The notes beneath the pieces were generated by a model. It made no database searches and was not told where the DNA came from. It saw nothing but the letters and a program-made list of their open reading frames with translations. Shown here one piece after another: positions 33,400 through 44,600 of a DNA stretch of 64,000 nucleotides (its first letter is position 1; each line of letters starts with the position of its first letter). Both the position numbers and the translations under genes were made by a program. Location of the stretch: contig JAFFJZ010000007.1 of the NCBI GenBank assembly GCA_018340375.1, positions 30,354,001-30,418,000 of the forward strand. The letters run 5' to 3'. The DNA is from Gonatopus flavifemur (lineage: Eukaryota > Arthropoda > Insecta > Hymenoptera > Dryinidae).

Positions 33400-34300
33400 C
33401 GTAATTCTTATTGAGCTTTTTCCAACACAAACGAGGAAGCTATGTGCTAATCAGCAGAGTTTTTTCTAGTGTAGTTCGTTTGGAATGTTCATTACAAGGC
33501 AAATGAAAAAATATTTGAATCAATAACTTTTCAGCGTCATTTTGATAGTTTCAATCAATATTGATTCCGAGTGAACTGATGTTGATGCAGAACTTTCAAC
33601 TGTGCAAAAGTGGTGTACTTGAAATTCAAATTGAGAGGTAATAATAAGAAAAAAAGTCCGGCATTAGAATAAAAAGTTGTGAGCATAGTGCCGTGGGTGC
33701 ACTGGTATTCACAATTCAGAGGCCAATATCTATTCTTTTCCACAACAATATTATCTAGAAGAGACAATACAGCATAGGAAATGCCAACTCGAAAAATACA
33801 AGGGTACTAAGAACAGAGTGGAAAAATTTTCAAAATTATATGTAATTCAATATAGTTTATATATAAATTATATATAATTTTTTTAAATTTGCCACTTGGG
33901 CACCCACAATTTGACTGACCTGGGCACGCCTATGGTCGTGAGATTGATGAATTTCTTACTGAATATGGTAAGTGCACTAGTAAAGAACGGGGACCCATGA
34001 ATGCACGCTGTCGTTGAAATTGACTAGAAACGTGATTCAAAACTACTTGACTCCATCAAATTTTGATATAAGAGACATTGAAATTTATTATACAATAAAT
34101 TATAGCTTCAGAGATTTACCACATGCATTCTTCAAGTTATGTTCATTCACTGGAGGATCTGAGAAATTTACAAATTTTCAGAAATATCTTTGCCCACTAA
34201 ACATTTTTCCCTCCAACACTTGAAACATTCATTATGTTCTCTGAGTGATATCAAAAAGTTATCTAATGTGTTGATTTCGGAAATCTGCTTGATGCCTTTC
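33400..34300. other. No recognisable feature
   Basis: AT-rich, with a poly-AT stretch near 33835-33885. Nothing else recognised. Confidence 0.4.
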
Positions 34301-34303
34301 CTA

Positions 34304-35597
34304 CGCTGAGAAAAAGGATAGTTTGATTCAACTGAGTTTCAGTTGCCTCAACCCTGCCACGCATTCGGATACGGTGAAATGAATCTGGGAATTGACTGAA
34401 CTGCCTGATGAGTTTGGGAAAGGAATTTGTCTCAACCCCGTAAGAAATTAAGTCAATCCTTTGAGCAATCGATTGTAATTTCCATGGGTTTGGTTCAATT
34501 GATTCTTTCCTTTGAAAGAGCGTGAAACATATCTGTATTGAATCAAAATAGTTTGAAATAACGACATGTAACATCTGATTGAATGTCACATACCATAACA
34601 TCAATATCGTAGTTCAATTTATTCAATTTCATGAGTTATCCGCTCAATAGAATATAGCAATTCAATGCAATGATCGAATGAGAAAAAAAAAGATTTTTCA
34701 TGTGGACTTTCCGAATAAATTTACACAATGTTTTGGGAATTTGTGTTGAGTGTTGTTGTCGGAATGCTTATCGACCGGGGTCGTTGCTGCTTCCGTCCGT
34801 GATGCTTGGCCTGTTGTGTTTTAGCGCAGACGATGCTGTCCGGATGAATTCTGAAATGCAAATTGTGCTCCACAGTTGACGAGAATCGAACTCAAAACTT
34901 CCAGTATTGAAGACTAGCGCTTTACCCATTGAGCTATTGAGGCTGTTCAAATAACATCAACCCAAGAATGCTATTGTGAACATGATTCATCCGATCTAGA
35001 GGATACAATTGACGTAATGTCTTATGAAATGGATGAAAGTTCATATCGAATCTGTGAATATAAGTGGATCATACTCTATGTAAAATCACGTGTTTTGTTC
35101 TCATATGAATAGGAAATAATTCTTTTTTCAACGAACGCTTGTCTATATCTACATTGAATTTCTTTGGTTGTGATGAACTTCATGACATATCAAAAGCGAT
35201 CGCATTGATGAGGTTGTCTCAACCCCGCCACTTTTCAGCCAAACTTATTGGATATTCGTTCAATTAACCAATTCTCCAGAAGCAATCGAATGAGAATATT
35301 ATCTCGAATGCTCATCCTTTTCAATGACACCTGATGCATTTCTATCACCTCGATATGAGATTGAATCAACTGCTTAAAATGGTGCGTTCAAATTTCGTTG
35401 TGTTTCTATTAAAGACATGGTGATTGACTGAAACGCGCGTCTTATTTAGTTACAATATCGCTACAGGGTTGAATCAAACAAACATGGATTTTTGTACCCA
35501 ATGACGGGGAATTTATACCAAGCGTTATTCTGTTGACTCAACCGAATACCTGCCAAACACTCGGCGGGGTTGCCAAAAACACATTTTTTTCTCAGTG
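34304..35597. mobile_element. 1.3-kb non-autonomous element, C(A/G)CTGAGAAAAA ends, TA flanked
   Basis: Left end cgctgagaaaaaggatag, right end the inverse of cactgagaaaaaaatgtg, with TA at 34302-34303 and 35598-35599. Inner parts of both ends share 'caaccc(t/c)gcc'. That word recurs inside at about 34434 and 35219, as expected for repeated binding sites. It carries a tRNA-like module at 34876-34942 and no transposase frame. Confidence 0.75.
34876..34942 (-). repeat. tRNA-like module (SINE head candidate)
   Basis: On the minus strand, tagctcaatgggtaaagcgc matches a pol III A box and gagttcgattctcg a B box, about 35 nt apart as in tRNAs. The would-be acceptor stem does not pair, so it is not a functional tRNA gene. 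It sits inside the element 34304-35597. Confidence 0.7.
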
Positions 35598-35599
35598 TA

Positions 35600-36345
35600 T
35601 GAGGTCTGGAAGTTATCAGAAAGTTAACTCATATCACTTGAATCTATGGGTAATCATGGAAATTCATAATGCTTTTCCTGGTGTTTGAGTGCCGTTAAAG
35701 GCGCCGATTACTCTGTGAAAAATTGCTCCCTCAATTTCATAGAAATGTATGTGCAGCAATTAACATATACATTTTGTAATGAATTTTCAAAACTTCTTTG
35801 GCTTTTCATATGAAATTTGATGATATCTCATACAGAATTATGATTTTTCATGCATTTTTATATGAATTTTCACACATTTTGCATTTAATTTCATGAATTC
35901 ATGATTGAACTTGATTTCAATTACAAGTTTCAGAATTTTCATATACATCTGATATCGGAAATTTCAGAATATTTTTTACAGTATATGTATTATTGAGATC
36001 AAACAATTGATTACAAGAAGTCAAGGAAAGAGGAAGAAATTTGACGTCTTTTTCGTTTTTCATGCCATTTTGGTCCCGCACGCGCGCGACGCTAATTTGA
36101 CGCCTCGACATTTGAGGGGTTAAGACGATGTCCAAGAAGTTATCCCAACAACTCCGTATTTTAAATTCTACTGAAATTTCATAAATTCAGCTTTCTAGAA
36201 ACCGTAAATTCTGGAAGAATTTGGAAAACTCGCTTCCAACATTTTTATTTAATCATTGTTCAACATAATGAGAAACACGAAACCGCTGCAGCTTCATCCT
36301 GGATATCATCATAGAGGCTTGAGTGTTCTCTTGAGGGAAATTCAT
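35600..36345. other. No recognisable feature
   Basis: AT-rich. The phrase 'tcctggtgtttgagtgccgttaaa' near 35675 resembles 'tcctgatgcttgagtgcccttaaa' near 24578, hinting at a small dispersed repeat. Confidence 0.4.
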
Positions 36346-36417
36346 ACTGTACAAAAAGCTGAAAATTTACTGTGCACCTGGACTGGAATTTTCCAGTGTT
36401 AGTACTGGAATCCACGA

Positions 36418-37164
36418 GTAGTATTGGCCACGAGTAGTACTGAGTTAGAAAATATTCTCAACACCATGAGAACAATATTATTGGAAAACTATTGTATGAA
36501 TATAAATAAAGACAAAACAAAATTCATGATGTGTACAGCAGCGAAAACAGCTAGAAGAACGAGAATCCAAATAGATACCGAGACAATTGAACAGGTGAAA
36601 GAATTCAAATATCTAGGAAGCATAATTACAGAGAACGGCAAAAGCGAAAGAGATATAAGAGCAAGAATAGCACAAGGGAAACAGGCTTTTTATCAAAAGA
36701 GACAGTTATTATGCTCAAAAAATATAAGCTTGGAAGTAAGGAAGAAATTCTTGAAAAGTTACGTTTGGAGCACAGCATTATATGGTTGCGAAACTTGGAC
36801 AATGGAGAAAACTGATCAACGAAGACTTGAAGCTTTTGAAATGTGGTGTCATAGGAGGATGCTCAGAATAAAATGGATAGACAAAGTCAAAAATGAAGAA
36901 GTACTCGAGCAGATAAATGAAGAAAGAAATCTTTTGAAACACATCGTGAAAAGGAGAAGCAATCTTATAGGACACACATTACGGCATGAGAGTTTATTGA
37001 AAACAATATTGGAAGGGAAAATGAATGGTAAAACTGGTAAAGGTAGACCTAGAGCAAGTTATATGAAACAAATCGTACAAGACAAGGGATGTAGTAGATA
37101 TGTAGAAATTAAACGTTTGGCGGATAATAGACAGGGGTGGAGGGTTTCATCAAACCAGTCGTAA
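36418..37164 (+). pseudogene. Non-LTR retrotransposon reverse transcriptase, C-terminal fragment
   Basis: An open frame of about 249 codons with no internal stop. It opens VVLATSSTELENIL and continues with INKDKTKFM, VKEFKYLGSIITENGK, VRKKFLKSYVWSTALYGCETW and FEMWCHRRMLRIKW, ending GKGRPRASYMKQIVQDKGCSRYVEIKRLADNR (written here in pieces). This order is typical of the thumb and C-terminal part of LINE reverse transcriptases in insects. The catalytic YADD region and the endonuclease lie upstream of the break and are absent, so it is a 5'-truncated insertion. The 3' end after the stop is only about 26 bp and closes with atgatgatga, a short-repeat tail as in RTE-like elements; clade assignment is tentative. 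No ATG heads the frame. Confidence 0.88.
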
Positions 37165-37787
37165 GACTGATTACTTCACGATGATGATGAGTACTGGAAT
37201 ATAGATATTCGAGTACATGTACAGAGATTTTGTTGGTACGGTACTGAAAATTTAGGCCTTGTACTGGAATCCTCGAGTTTGAGATTGTGTATTGAAATTT
37301 TGCCATGATTTCGCGAAAATTTTACTGGCTTGTACTCCAATTTTACAGATTTGTGCACCAGAAAAAAGTATCCCCTCAATAAGGACTTGGGAAAAATTTC
37401 GAATTTAGAAAAAAAACCTAATCGTTGGTGTACTGAAATTATACAGGTTTTGAACTGCAACTTTCAGGTTGTGTGATGGAATTTTCCAGTTGCTATGCAA
37501 TTGAATTATACAGGTTTTGAACTGCAATTTTCAGGTCGTGTGATGGAATTTTCCAATTATGCTGGAATTTAATCCCTGTTGCACTGAAATTTTCCACTTC
37601 TATTGGACTTCGTCATTTCTGGCAGGAAAAATTTCGTCTTTATATTAAAAATTATCTGATTGAGATTTTGAATAATAATTGTAATTGTAGCAAATAAAAT
37701 TGATATATGAGGTTTTTCGAAGACTTATTCCTTTGTGTGTTCTAGATATGAAGCATATGTAGTAACCCAAGCTGGCCTTCCAACATG

Positions 37788-37868
37788 TCGCGCCATAGCT
37801 CATCGGTTAGGTCTCAGGTTTCAGTTGGTAGGCAGGTAGAAAAGTGTAGGTTCAAATCCCGTTAGGTA
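37788..37868 (+). repeat. tRNA-like module (SINE head candidate)
   Basis: catagctcatcggttagg gives an A box and taggttcaaatcccg a B box matching the GGTTCRANYCC consensus. An extra ~10 nt between the boxes and unpaired ends argue against a working tRNA. Confidence 0.7.
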
Positions 37869-38394
37869 GATATGACTTTCTGTCCATCTACATGAACGAT
37901 CAAGGTTCTCAATCATCTTGAAACACAAGAACCGTGCAAAATCACTTTGTGTGAGGAATTTTTTTTCAATTTTCTTGAATATTTTTAGCATTAATTTTCC
38001 AGTACATGTCCTGAAAAATTCCCGTATTGAGGCTCAGAAAATTTCCAGTTTTGATGCGGAAATTCCATAACATTTGTACTGAATTTTTGCAGTACAAATG
38101 TGCTAAAATATTCCGGTACATGTACAGGTTAATTGCTTCCAGTAAATTTACTGGAATTTTCGGGTGGAATTCTTTTACAGTGCACTTTGAATGAACTTTG
38201 TTCAAAAGGTCCATACACAACAAGATGAGATCCGGAAAATAGCATGCTTGAGAAAAGGTACCAAGGTTTCAATTATTCGTAGATCAGTAGAGGCTTTCTA
38301 GAGAGAGAGGAGAATAACTCAGCTTCGAATTGCAGAACATGTAGAGTTATGGAGGTTCGATTGAACTAGTGTTAACTGTATTTCAGTAACTTTT

Positions 38395-38680
38395 TCGCCA
38401 TTACCTCTTTGGTACGAAGCTGTGTGTCGATACTTTCATCCATCTACTTTTCCATTTCGGCATCCTCTTTTTGGTCTTCCTATCTCATCTACATTGAAAT
38501 CTTTTCTTTCAACAAATCCTCATCTCTATTTCATTTATTGTATATCCTTTTCATTTCCCTCGTTCCCCATCCACATTCAACACCCTCTTCTATTATTCTC
38601 TTTTACGTTCTCCTTTAATATCTTGTTATGTTTTTATCTAATACCATAATTTCCCTTTCTCCCCTCTTTGTTTTCGTGAA
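38395..38680. repeat. Pyrimidine-rich tract
   Basis: About 280 bp unusually rich in C and T on the plus strand (tcttcctatctcatctac, cctcttctattattctcttt). A similar but shorter tract follows the tRNA-like unit at 59258. No coding signal. Confidence 0.6.
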
Positions 38681-38809
38681 CTACATATTATAATGGTTTT
38701 CCATTCCAACATAAGCCCACGGCTGTAAATTCGCCCTGTACCCGTATCCAGCTGTTTCTTTTTCTTAACTCGAAATTATACGGCATCTATATCGCTTTTA
38801 CATTCACTA

Positions 38810-39148
38810 CACTGTGCAAAATAATCCAAATTTTCCTGTATACGGCAACCGAAAAATCCCAATGAATGGATGGGAAATCAATTTCCGATACATATATGTA
38901 TAAAATTTACCATAAATTTAACTGAAAATTCGAAACTTTATAGGATTTTTACTATACTTTTATAACAAATTTCCGGACAAGTGCGGAAAATTCCTAACGT
39001 ACGTATATATTGTATTAATTATTCCACTGCAAATATTGGAACTTTGCAGTACAAAATTCGTAAAATTTCCGTGAATGTACTGGAGAATGAATTCACAGAA
39101 ATTTTCCATTACCAGAAAGAAGTAAATGTTCAGTTTGTTTTAACAGTG
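38810..39148. mobile_element. MITE, CACTGTGCAAAAT ends, TA flanked
   Basis: 339 bp with cactgtgcaaaataatcc at the left and 'gtttgttttaacagtg' at the right. TA at 38808-38809 and 39149-39150. Body words ggaaaatt and gtactgg link it to 28929-29212. Confidence 0.7.
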
Positions 39149-39219
39149 TATAGATGTATGCTCATTCATACTTCACAAAAAATACCACCCAAATAACGAT
39201 ATGTATGTTGGGATGTCTT

Positions 39220-40620
39220 TTAGACAAGTTTGAAATGTTTTGAACAACTTATTTTGATATTTTTCATAAGTTCAAAACACGTTGAAGGTCTGAAAGACGT
39301 TGTAATAGTGATGGACTATCCCACACAGCACCACAGTCCCAAAAGCATTTTCAAAGAATTTATCATGCATTATTTTATGGGAGTTCTTGAAGAATTCATA
39401 AGCAATACATTCAGATCATAAAGAATCCTTAATACATTCTCAAAGAGCTCATGAAAGTGTTCATAAAGTGTTGGTAATGAATTTGCAAGGGGATACCAGC
39501 ACTGATAAAAAGGTCCGAAATTCTCAAGAAATAATTTTTAGTACTTGATCTATTGCGGTACATTGCCCAATTTCGAATTTCAAAGAACGAATTTTTTTTA
39601 CCGACTGAGAAAAAATGTTTTTCTTCGAAATTCGAAATTTGGGTGATGAAACGCAATAGATGAAGTACCAAAGAATATTCCCAGAAAATTTTAAACCTTT
39701 TTATAAATCTAGCGCGGCGCATTCTCACTGAGAACATGTTTACTCAGTATTTTTACTGGTATTCCCTTAAACGACTCCCGTTATGTCAGTTCAGAACGAA
39801 TCCCTGGAAGAATTCTTTTTCTCGTCAAACAGAAATTTTGAAGACCTCAATAAAGGAATTCCAAAAGAGTTTTTGAGGAATTCGTGAGATTCTTCAAGAA
39901 TTCTGAGAGAACTCCTATAATATTTTCCTATTCAAGAATTCAATCCAGCTACAGGCTTGCCTCAAAACCTTGACGCATGGATAATTGCAATCAAAAGTGA
40001 AATATTTCTAAAAATCTTCTGGAACAATTTGAAACAGATCATGCAAAATTTGAAATTCTTCGAAGAGATCTCAAAGAGACTTAAATATAAAAATGAACGT
40101 CAAATATTTTGCACCTCGCTGTAAGTTCGATTAGGTCACTCAAAATGTCTGTTTTATAACAACCTTCGATCCTTCGATATTGATATTATTTCCCAGTCAA
40201 CTGAGGAGTTTTTGTAGTGTCTCGATGAATTTTTTCAAAAATTTTCTAAAATTATTTACAACCTTGTACTATAGTATAGAATCCTTTAAGACCTCTCATA
40301 GAATCCTTTGAGACATTTTTTGGGATTCTCTTTTGGAATTATGATGAATTCTTTTAGGATTCTTCATGAACCCTCTTAGGATGCCTGATGAACTACTTTG
40401 GATTTCTTTGCGAATTGTTTCGTGATTCTTTAAGAGTTATTTCGGACGAAAAAAAGAATTCCTTCTGAAATTGATCCTGAACTGATGTCTTGGAGATTCT
40501 TCAAGATTTCTTTTTGGATTCTTTTGAACGAGTTATGGTGTTCCGTAAGGATTCTCCTATTCTAATTCTTGGAAAATTCTTCCTGAACTCTTTTCGCTCC
40601 GTGGGATGTTATAATAGTTT
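39220..40620. repeat. Degenerate AAGAATTC / GATTCTT(T)NGGA repeats
   Basis: Left of 39487 and between 39780 and 39930, 'aagaattc' and 'tcaaagaa' words recur. Between 40250 and 40620 the inverse 'gaattcttttagga', 'ggattctt' and 'gattctttaaga' recur about every 20-25 bp. The layout suggests a large decayed inverted structure, with the element 39487-39770 inside it. Confidence 0.5.
39487..39770. mobile_element. Palindromic element, AAGGGGATACCAG terminus
   Basis: Left end aaggggataccagcactga; right end tttactggtattccctt. Inner arms 'tagtacttgatctattgcg' and 'cgcaatagatgaagtac', and 'caatttcgaatttc' and 'gaaattcgaaattt', pair around a centre near 39605. Terminus shared with 10298-12607, 12605-12856 and 48026-48210. 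Confidence 0.75.
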
Positions 40621-41750
40621 CCTGAATTCCATTGGAGTGAAGATTTACGATGTACTCAAGTGTCAATGACTGTCTACAATGAATTGCTTTCATCAATGGA
40701 TACGGATATGCCTTGGAATCATGTAGATGGAAATTCATCAACGATGATTATATTATTGAATATTTGGCATTCATAGAACATTTTCTACGTTCTCATCATT
40801 ATTCAAAAACTAATATATAAAACATCTGAGTGCTCATGATATTATGTCCTCTCATCAAAACCTTGATGAAAGTTTAATTTCAAGCCTGCAATGTTTTTTG
40901 TCCTATTTGGATTTGATGGGATTCTTTGTTACGAGGTCAGAGCTGAAACGAAGAATTTATTGAATCATTCAATAGTCGAATGATTTTTAGAGCAGAATCA
41001 AGATTTAATTGCACTCGTGTTCACCACTGGAAATTTCAATTTACTTAATCACGAAGAGCAGTCCGCGCAACCTGTGATCTGCTTTATATTTTATTCATAA
41101 CATGACAACGTTGATCATAATAGCGAAGTGGGATTGGAATGACGCATGGTGCATTAGCAATTTCCAGTTTTTTCTCTCCATGGTATGCAGTACGGGAGAT
41201 AGAACAGACACAAACTTGAACTGTACAAATCATACCCTTTGACAGGCATAATTTCCGGAGCAAACGAGTACGATAATCGATTTGAAACCGCTGTTTCAAT
41301 CGAATATCGTTTGCTAGAGTATATTTTTAGAGAGATTACTGTTTTTTCTTTGGGCGACATGCTTTTTTGGTGACTAATCACGTTGTTGGTTAATTTAAAT
41401 GAACATTCATTTGAAAGAGAATAATTTGTGTGAACACATTTTTTGTAGACGTTCGAAAAATGGGTATACAAACATAAATTCATTGTTTGTTTGGCAACAA
41501 CTTGCCGTAAATTTTGGAACAGTCTTGATTAATATAATAGCCCTAGCATGTGAGTACAATGGGGCCTATACTGGCTCTGCATGAGCCCCATCCTGCTAAT
41601 ATGGGCCCAAAATGCATATTACTACTGGGTCCAAAAAATAAGGTGCACAGTTGAATATTTTGTGTTAAAAAATTCGTGTGTCATGAATTTTCTGTTGAAT
41701 ATTCAACACAAACACGTGTAACTTCTACAGACAGCCCTTGTGTAATCAGG
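40621..41750. other. No recognisable feature
   Basis: AT-rich; a short GGGCC-type cluster at about 41560-41640 ('gggcctatactgg...atgggccc') belongs to the family at 4190. Confidence 0.4.
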
Positions 41751-41755
41751 TTTCA

Positions 41756-42661
41756 CACTGAAAAAAAAGGTTTTGGTAATGGTAACGAAAGTGTTTTGTT
41801 GTTCGATTTCTCATGACCATATATATAATTTGGTCAAGGGAACCAACAGGATAAATCATTTTGTACCTCGAAATATACTGATTTCCATTGTTTGGTTGAG
41901 ATCAAGTACATTTCTTGGTTACCCACATCCTTTGAGAAAAACATATTATTTGGTTGTTTTCACAAAACTTACGCGGTTTTGTTCCACAAACAAAATAATT
42001 TTGTCACTTCATAATGACGTCATCATTGCAGGGAAAATATTCTTTTGCATTTCTGAAACGTAAATTCACATGAAAAGTTTTGTGTCGTTAATAAAATAAT
42101 ACATTCCTGCATGGAAGAATACTTTGATTTATCACAATCATATAAACTCGTGCACTGAGATGCATTGTTAATTGAATCTTACAAGGAGATGTCGCAAGAG
42201 CTCGGAGCTACTTTTCAATGAAAGTCATGTGTGCGTGTACCATAGATATTCGTGATGAAAATCATCCTCACTTCAATCCTAACACGGCTTAGTATTTGAA
42301 GTTCGAGTTTGAAACATGAACACAACTTGATATATGCAAAGAAGGTTCCCTTATTCAAATGATCGGCAGTGGCTTGAGTGATAGAGCCTCCGCCTCCAGC
42401 CCCGCAGACCTGCGGTCAAGTCTGCTGGTGGTGATTTTTTTTTCAATCTGACCCATAATTTTCTCATCAGGACAAAATATTTTCAGTCTGCAGACGATAT
42501 GATTTGGTTTCCCAAGCAAAATGTATTTACCTAGAACCCAAAGGTGCGCAACAAAGAAATAATATGGTTTTGAACAAAACGTTTGGTGGATCACATTTCA
42601 ACAAAATTCTTTTGTTGAAACAACAAAAGTTTTGTTGTACTAACAAAACATTTTTTCGGTG
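41756..42661. mobile_element. 0.9-kb TIR element, CAC(T/C)GAAAAAA ends, AACAAAA-rich
   Basis: Left end cactgaaaaaaaaggttttg, right end the inverse of caccgaaaaaatgttttgtt, with TA after the right end (42662-42663). Both flanks are rich in caacaaaa/ttttgttg. A tRNA-like module lies at 42365-42428. No transposase frame. Confidence 0.68.
42365..42428 (+). repeat. tRNA-like module (SINE head candidate)
   Basis: gtggcttgagtgatagagcc resembles an A box and gcggtcaagtctgct a weakened B box. A T-run (ttttttttt) follows about 10 nt downstream, as a pol III terminator would. Not a foldable tRNA. Confidence 0.6.
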
Positions 42662-42749
42662 TATGCTTAGTTTTGGAGTTATGGACAAAATGAGTTCGCC
42701 GTCCAGGTGACAACATGCCGGCTGTTTCAGTAATCGCAACCCAAGTGTA

Positions 42750-43330
42750 TATTAATGGCGGGCCCAATCTACGCCCAGGGTGGGTGCCCATGCTGCCCAA
42801 CGTGGAGCCAAGCTGGGCAGACAAATAGGGTTAACCCTGAGGTGATAACATCGTTCCCAGCTTGGCTGTATTGCTTTGCCCGAGGATTGGTAACACCCTG
42901 GGCCCAGCGTGAGCCCAGACTAGGCAATAAATACTGCCCCATCCTTTTTTTTTTGAAATTGGAAAATTGCTTTGAATTCTACCCCAGCGGGCATGAATTT
43001 CAGCCCCACTCTGACCCGGTCTTGGGCCTAGTGTTGAGCCCCATCTTGCCTATATGGGCCCAAGGCTGGACCAAAGTGGGACCAAAATTAATACACGCCG
43101 AGGATTGTACGCACATACTCGGTATATAAATTCACCCCAATCTTGGCCTAACGCTGGTCCAAATTGGGGCCAAGTTCAAATGTGCCCGCACTAAGATTCA
43201 TCATTTCCATTTTCTACCAACCATAATTGTATGGGAAAGCACAGCAGGGCCGAGATTGAGCCAACATGGGCCCCATCATCATTCCCCGATACTGGGTTAA
43301 AGAGGATGGACCCAGCCTGGGACCCATTGT
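42750..43330. repeat. GGGCCCA-type repeat cluster
   Basis: The richest such cluster in the window: 'gggcccaatct', 'gtgcccatgctgcccaacgtgg', 'tgggcctagtgttgagcccc' and 'atatgggcccaaggctgg', in both orientations. Locally GC-rich. Open frames here (for example 42755-43129) are by-products. Confidence 0.55.
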
Positions 43331-43580
43331 CATTATAGGCAATATATGCTTGGGAATTATAACATCTTTTTGATTGGTTGAAGTCAGCTCTGGAATTAAC
43401 CATTTCACAGATTTTTTTCAATCGCAGGATTGTTTTGTTTTCGCCTCAGGAATCGCCGTTTGAAATGGTGAACGTTTAGAATGTTTCTTGGAATATCTTG
43501 TATATCTATAATATCATGGCTGATCATTTTATCCTCATCAATATATCATGTTTCATGAGTTTATTTTTCACAATATAATA

Positions 43581-43810
43581 CACGGAGAGAAGTATACGGT
43601 AACCATTACTAGAAAGAATAGGAATTCGGTGACAGATATTCCAAAGTTGTAATAAGTACTATTCAAAATCGAAGTGAGTGCGATAAAATGTTTACGTTAC
43701 CGTGGGAACGATAGGTTAACATCGTGATGATCACCAAACCGCGAGTCAGCACTCAATTCTTATCCTAAAGTCGCGATGAGAACTAGAGCGAATGGTAATC
43801 AATCCCATAC
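43581..43810. repeat. Probable MITE, CACGGAGAGAAG left end
   Basis: TA (43579-43580) precedes cacggagagaagtatacgg. ggtaac/gttacc words recur inside in both orientations. A clear inverted right end was not found; 'tacactgaaag' at 43809 looks like the start of another element. Confidence 0.45.
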
Positions 43811-43844
43811 ACTGAAAGAAAGGTATGGCTCATAAAATGTCAGA

Positions 43845-43885
43845 ACAAATTTTGCTAATGTCCCGGCGCTGGTACCCCCTTAAAA
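43845..43885 (-). repeat. Isolated end of a GGGATACCAGCG-group element
   Basis: Read on the minus strand, 'taagggggtaccagcgccgg' then 'gacattagcaaaattt' matches the left end of 48026-48210 closely. Its partner end was not found. Confidence 0.6.
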
Positions 43886-44600
43886 ACTGCACCTCCGAAA
43901 TTTACCAAGTGCTGGAGCTAATTGATGAAAAACTTCCAAAAATTTGTCTCTGTGGAGCATAGACCAATCGATTCAGAATCTTCTGAAACGACCCATACAA
44001 CAAAAGTTGCTGTGCAATAGTTGCTCTTAAGTTGTTTATCAAGTTTCCGTAAAGTTGCTGGGAATTTGCTACGCATGTGATTGAGAGTTTCATGAAACCA
44101 AGCAACTTCCCAGCAACACGATAACAACTCAAGCTAAAATCCTAGATTTACAGCATATTGTTACGCATTTGGCGACGCAACGTCCCTGCAAATTGCTTTA
44201 AACTGTTGTTGTACGTTTTCAACAATTTGCTGCATATTTGTTCAGCATTTTGCTGTTAGGGGAAAAGTGAATAGGTCGTAGGAGAGGAATTTTTTTCGAT
44301 TCTGAATTGTAAGTTTTACCAAGTTCTGGGCCAGGTATATGAAAATTTATTTTGCTTCATAAAATATTGCTACTGTCATATTCTCAGAATATTTCATTTG
44401 CGACAAATTTAGCGTCTTCCCCGTCGTAGGTTTCCAGAACATTAATATCATTATATGTGCAATGTTCAAATTGAAAGATTCTCAGAAAGTATCTATAGGC
44501 AATATCTATAGGATTTTGTATAAATATTTCACATAGAATGTTCTGAGCGAGACATTTCAATATTCTAGAAATATGACTGAGACATTGGGTGCTGTGTGGG
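43886..44600 (+). repeat. Dispersed repeat, copy A (interrupted)
   Basis: Matches 59892-60350 over its length: 'aatttgtctctgtggrgcat', 'gtgaataggtcgtagg', 'cataaaatattgctactgtc' and 'gctgtgtggga'. A 270-bp MITE (43992-44261) interrupts this copy and is absent from the other. Short units 'gaccaatcgattcagaatct' recur outside the full copies, for example at 59687. Confidence 0.82.
43992..44261. mobile_element. MITE, CCCATACAACAAAA ends, GA target duplication
   Basis: 270 bp. Left cccatacaacaaaagttgct; right the inverse of ccctaacagcaaaatgctga. GA precedes (43990-43991) and follows (44262-44263). Copy B of the surrounding repeat (near 59995) has the site without the element, one base different. 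The body is rich in gttgctg/cagcaac. Confidence 0.78.

Larger units (their letters stand above)
36346..38183. mobile_element. Large ACTGGAATTTTCC-type element carrying a LINE fragment and a tRNA-like module
   Basis: Both ends (actgtacaaaaagctg; inverse of cactgtaaaagaattcc) and the body words 'actggaattttccag' tie it to the MITEs at 28929-29212 and 38810-39148. About 750 bp of LINE sequence (36418-37190) and a tRNA-like segment (37788-37868) interrupt it. The remainder is near 1 kb of degenerate ccagt/actgg repeats. Boundaries are approximate. Confidence 0.6.

Noticed and set aside
37788..37868. Genuine tRNA gene
   Set aside because: The A and B boxes are present but arms and acceptor stem do not pair; kept as a tRNA-like repeat. 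The same applies to the other tRNA-like entries.
42755..43129. 124-codon open frame rich in P, G and W
   Set aside because: Produced by the GC-rich GGGCC repeat cluster; no coding evidence.
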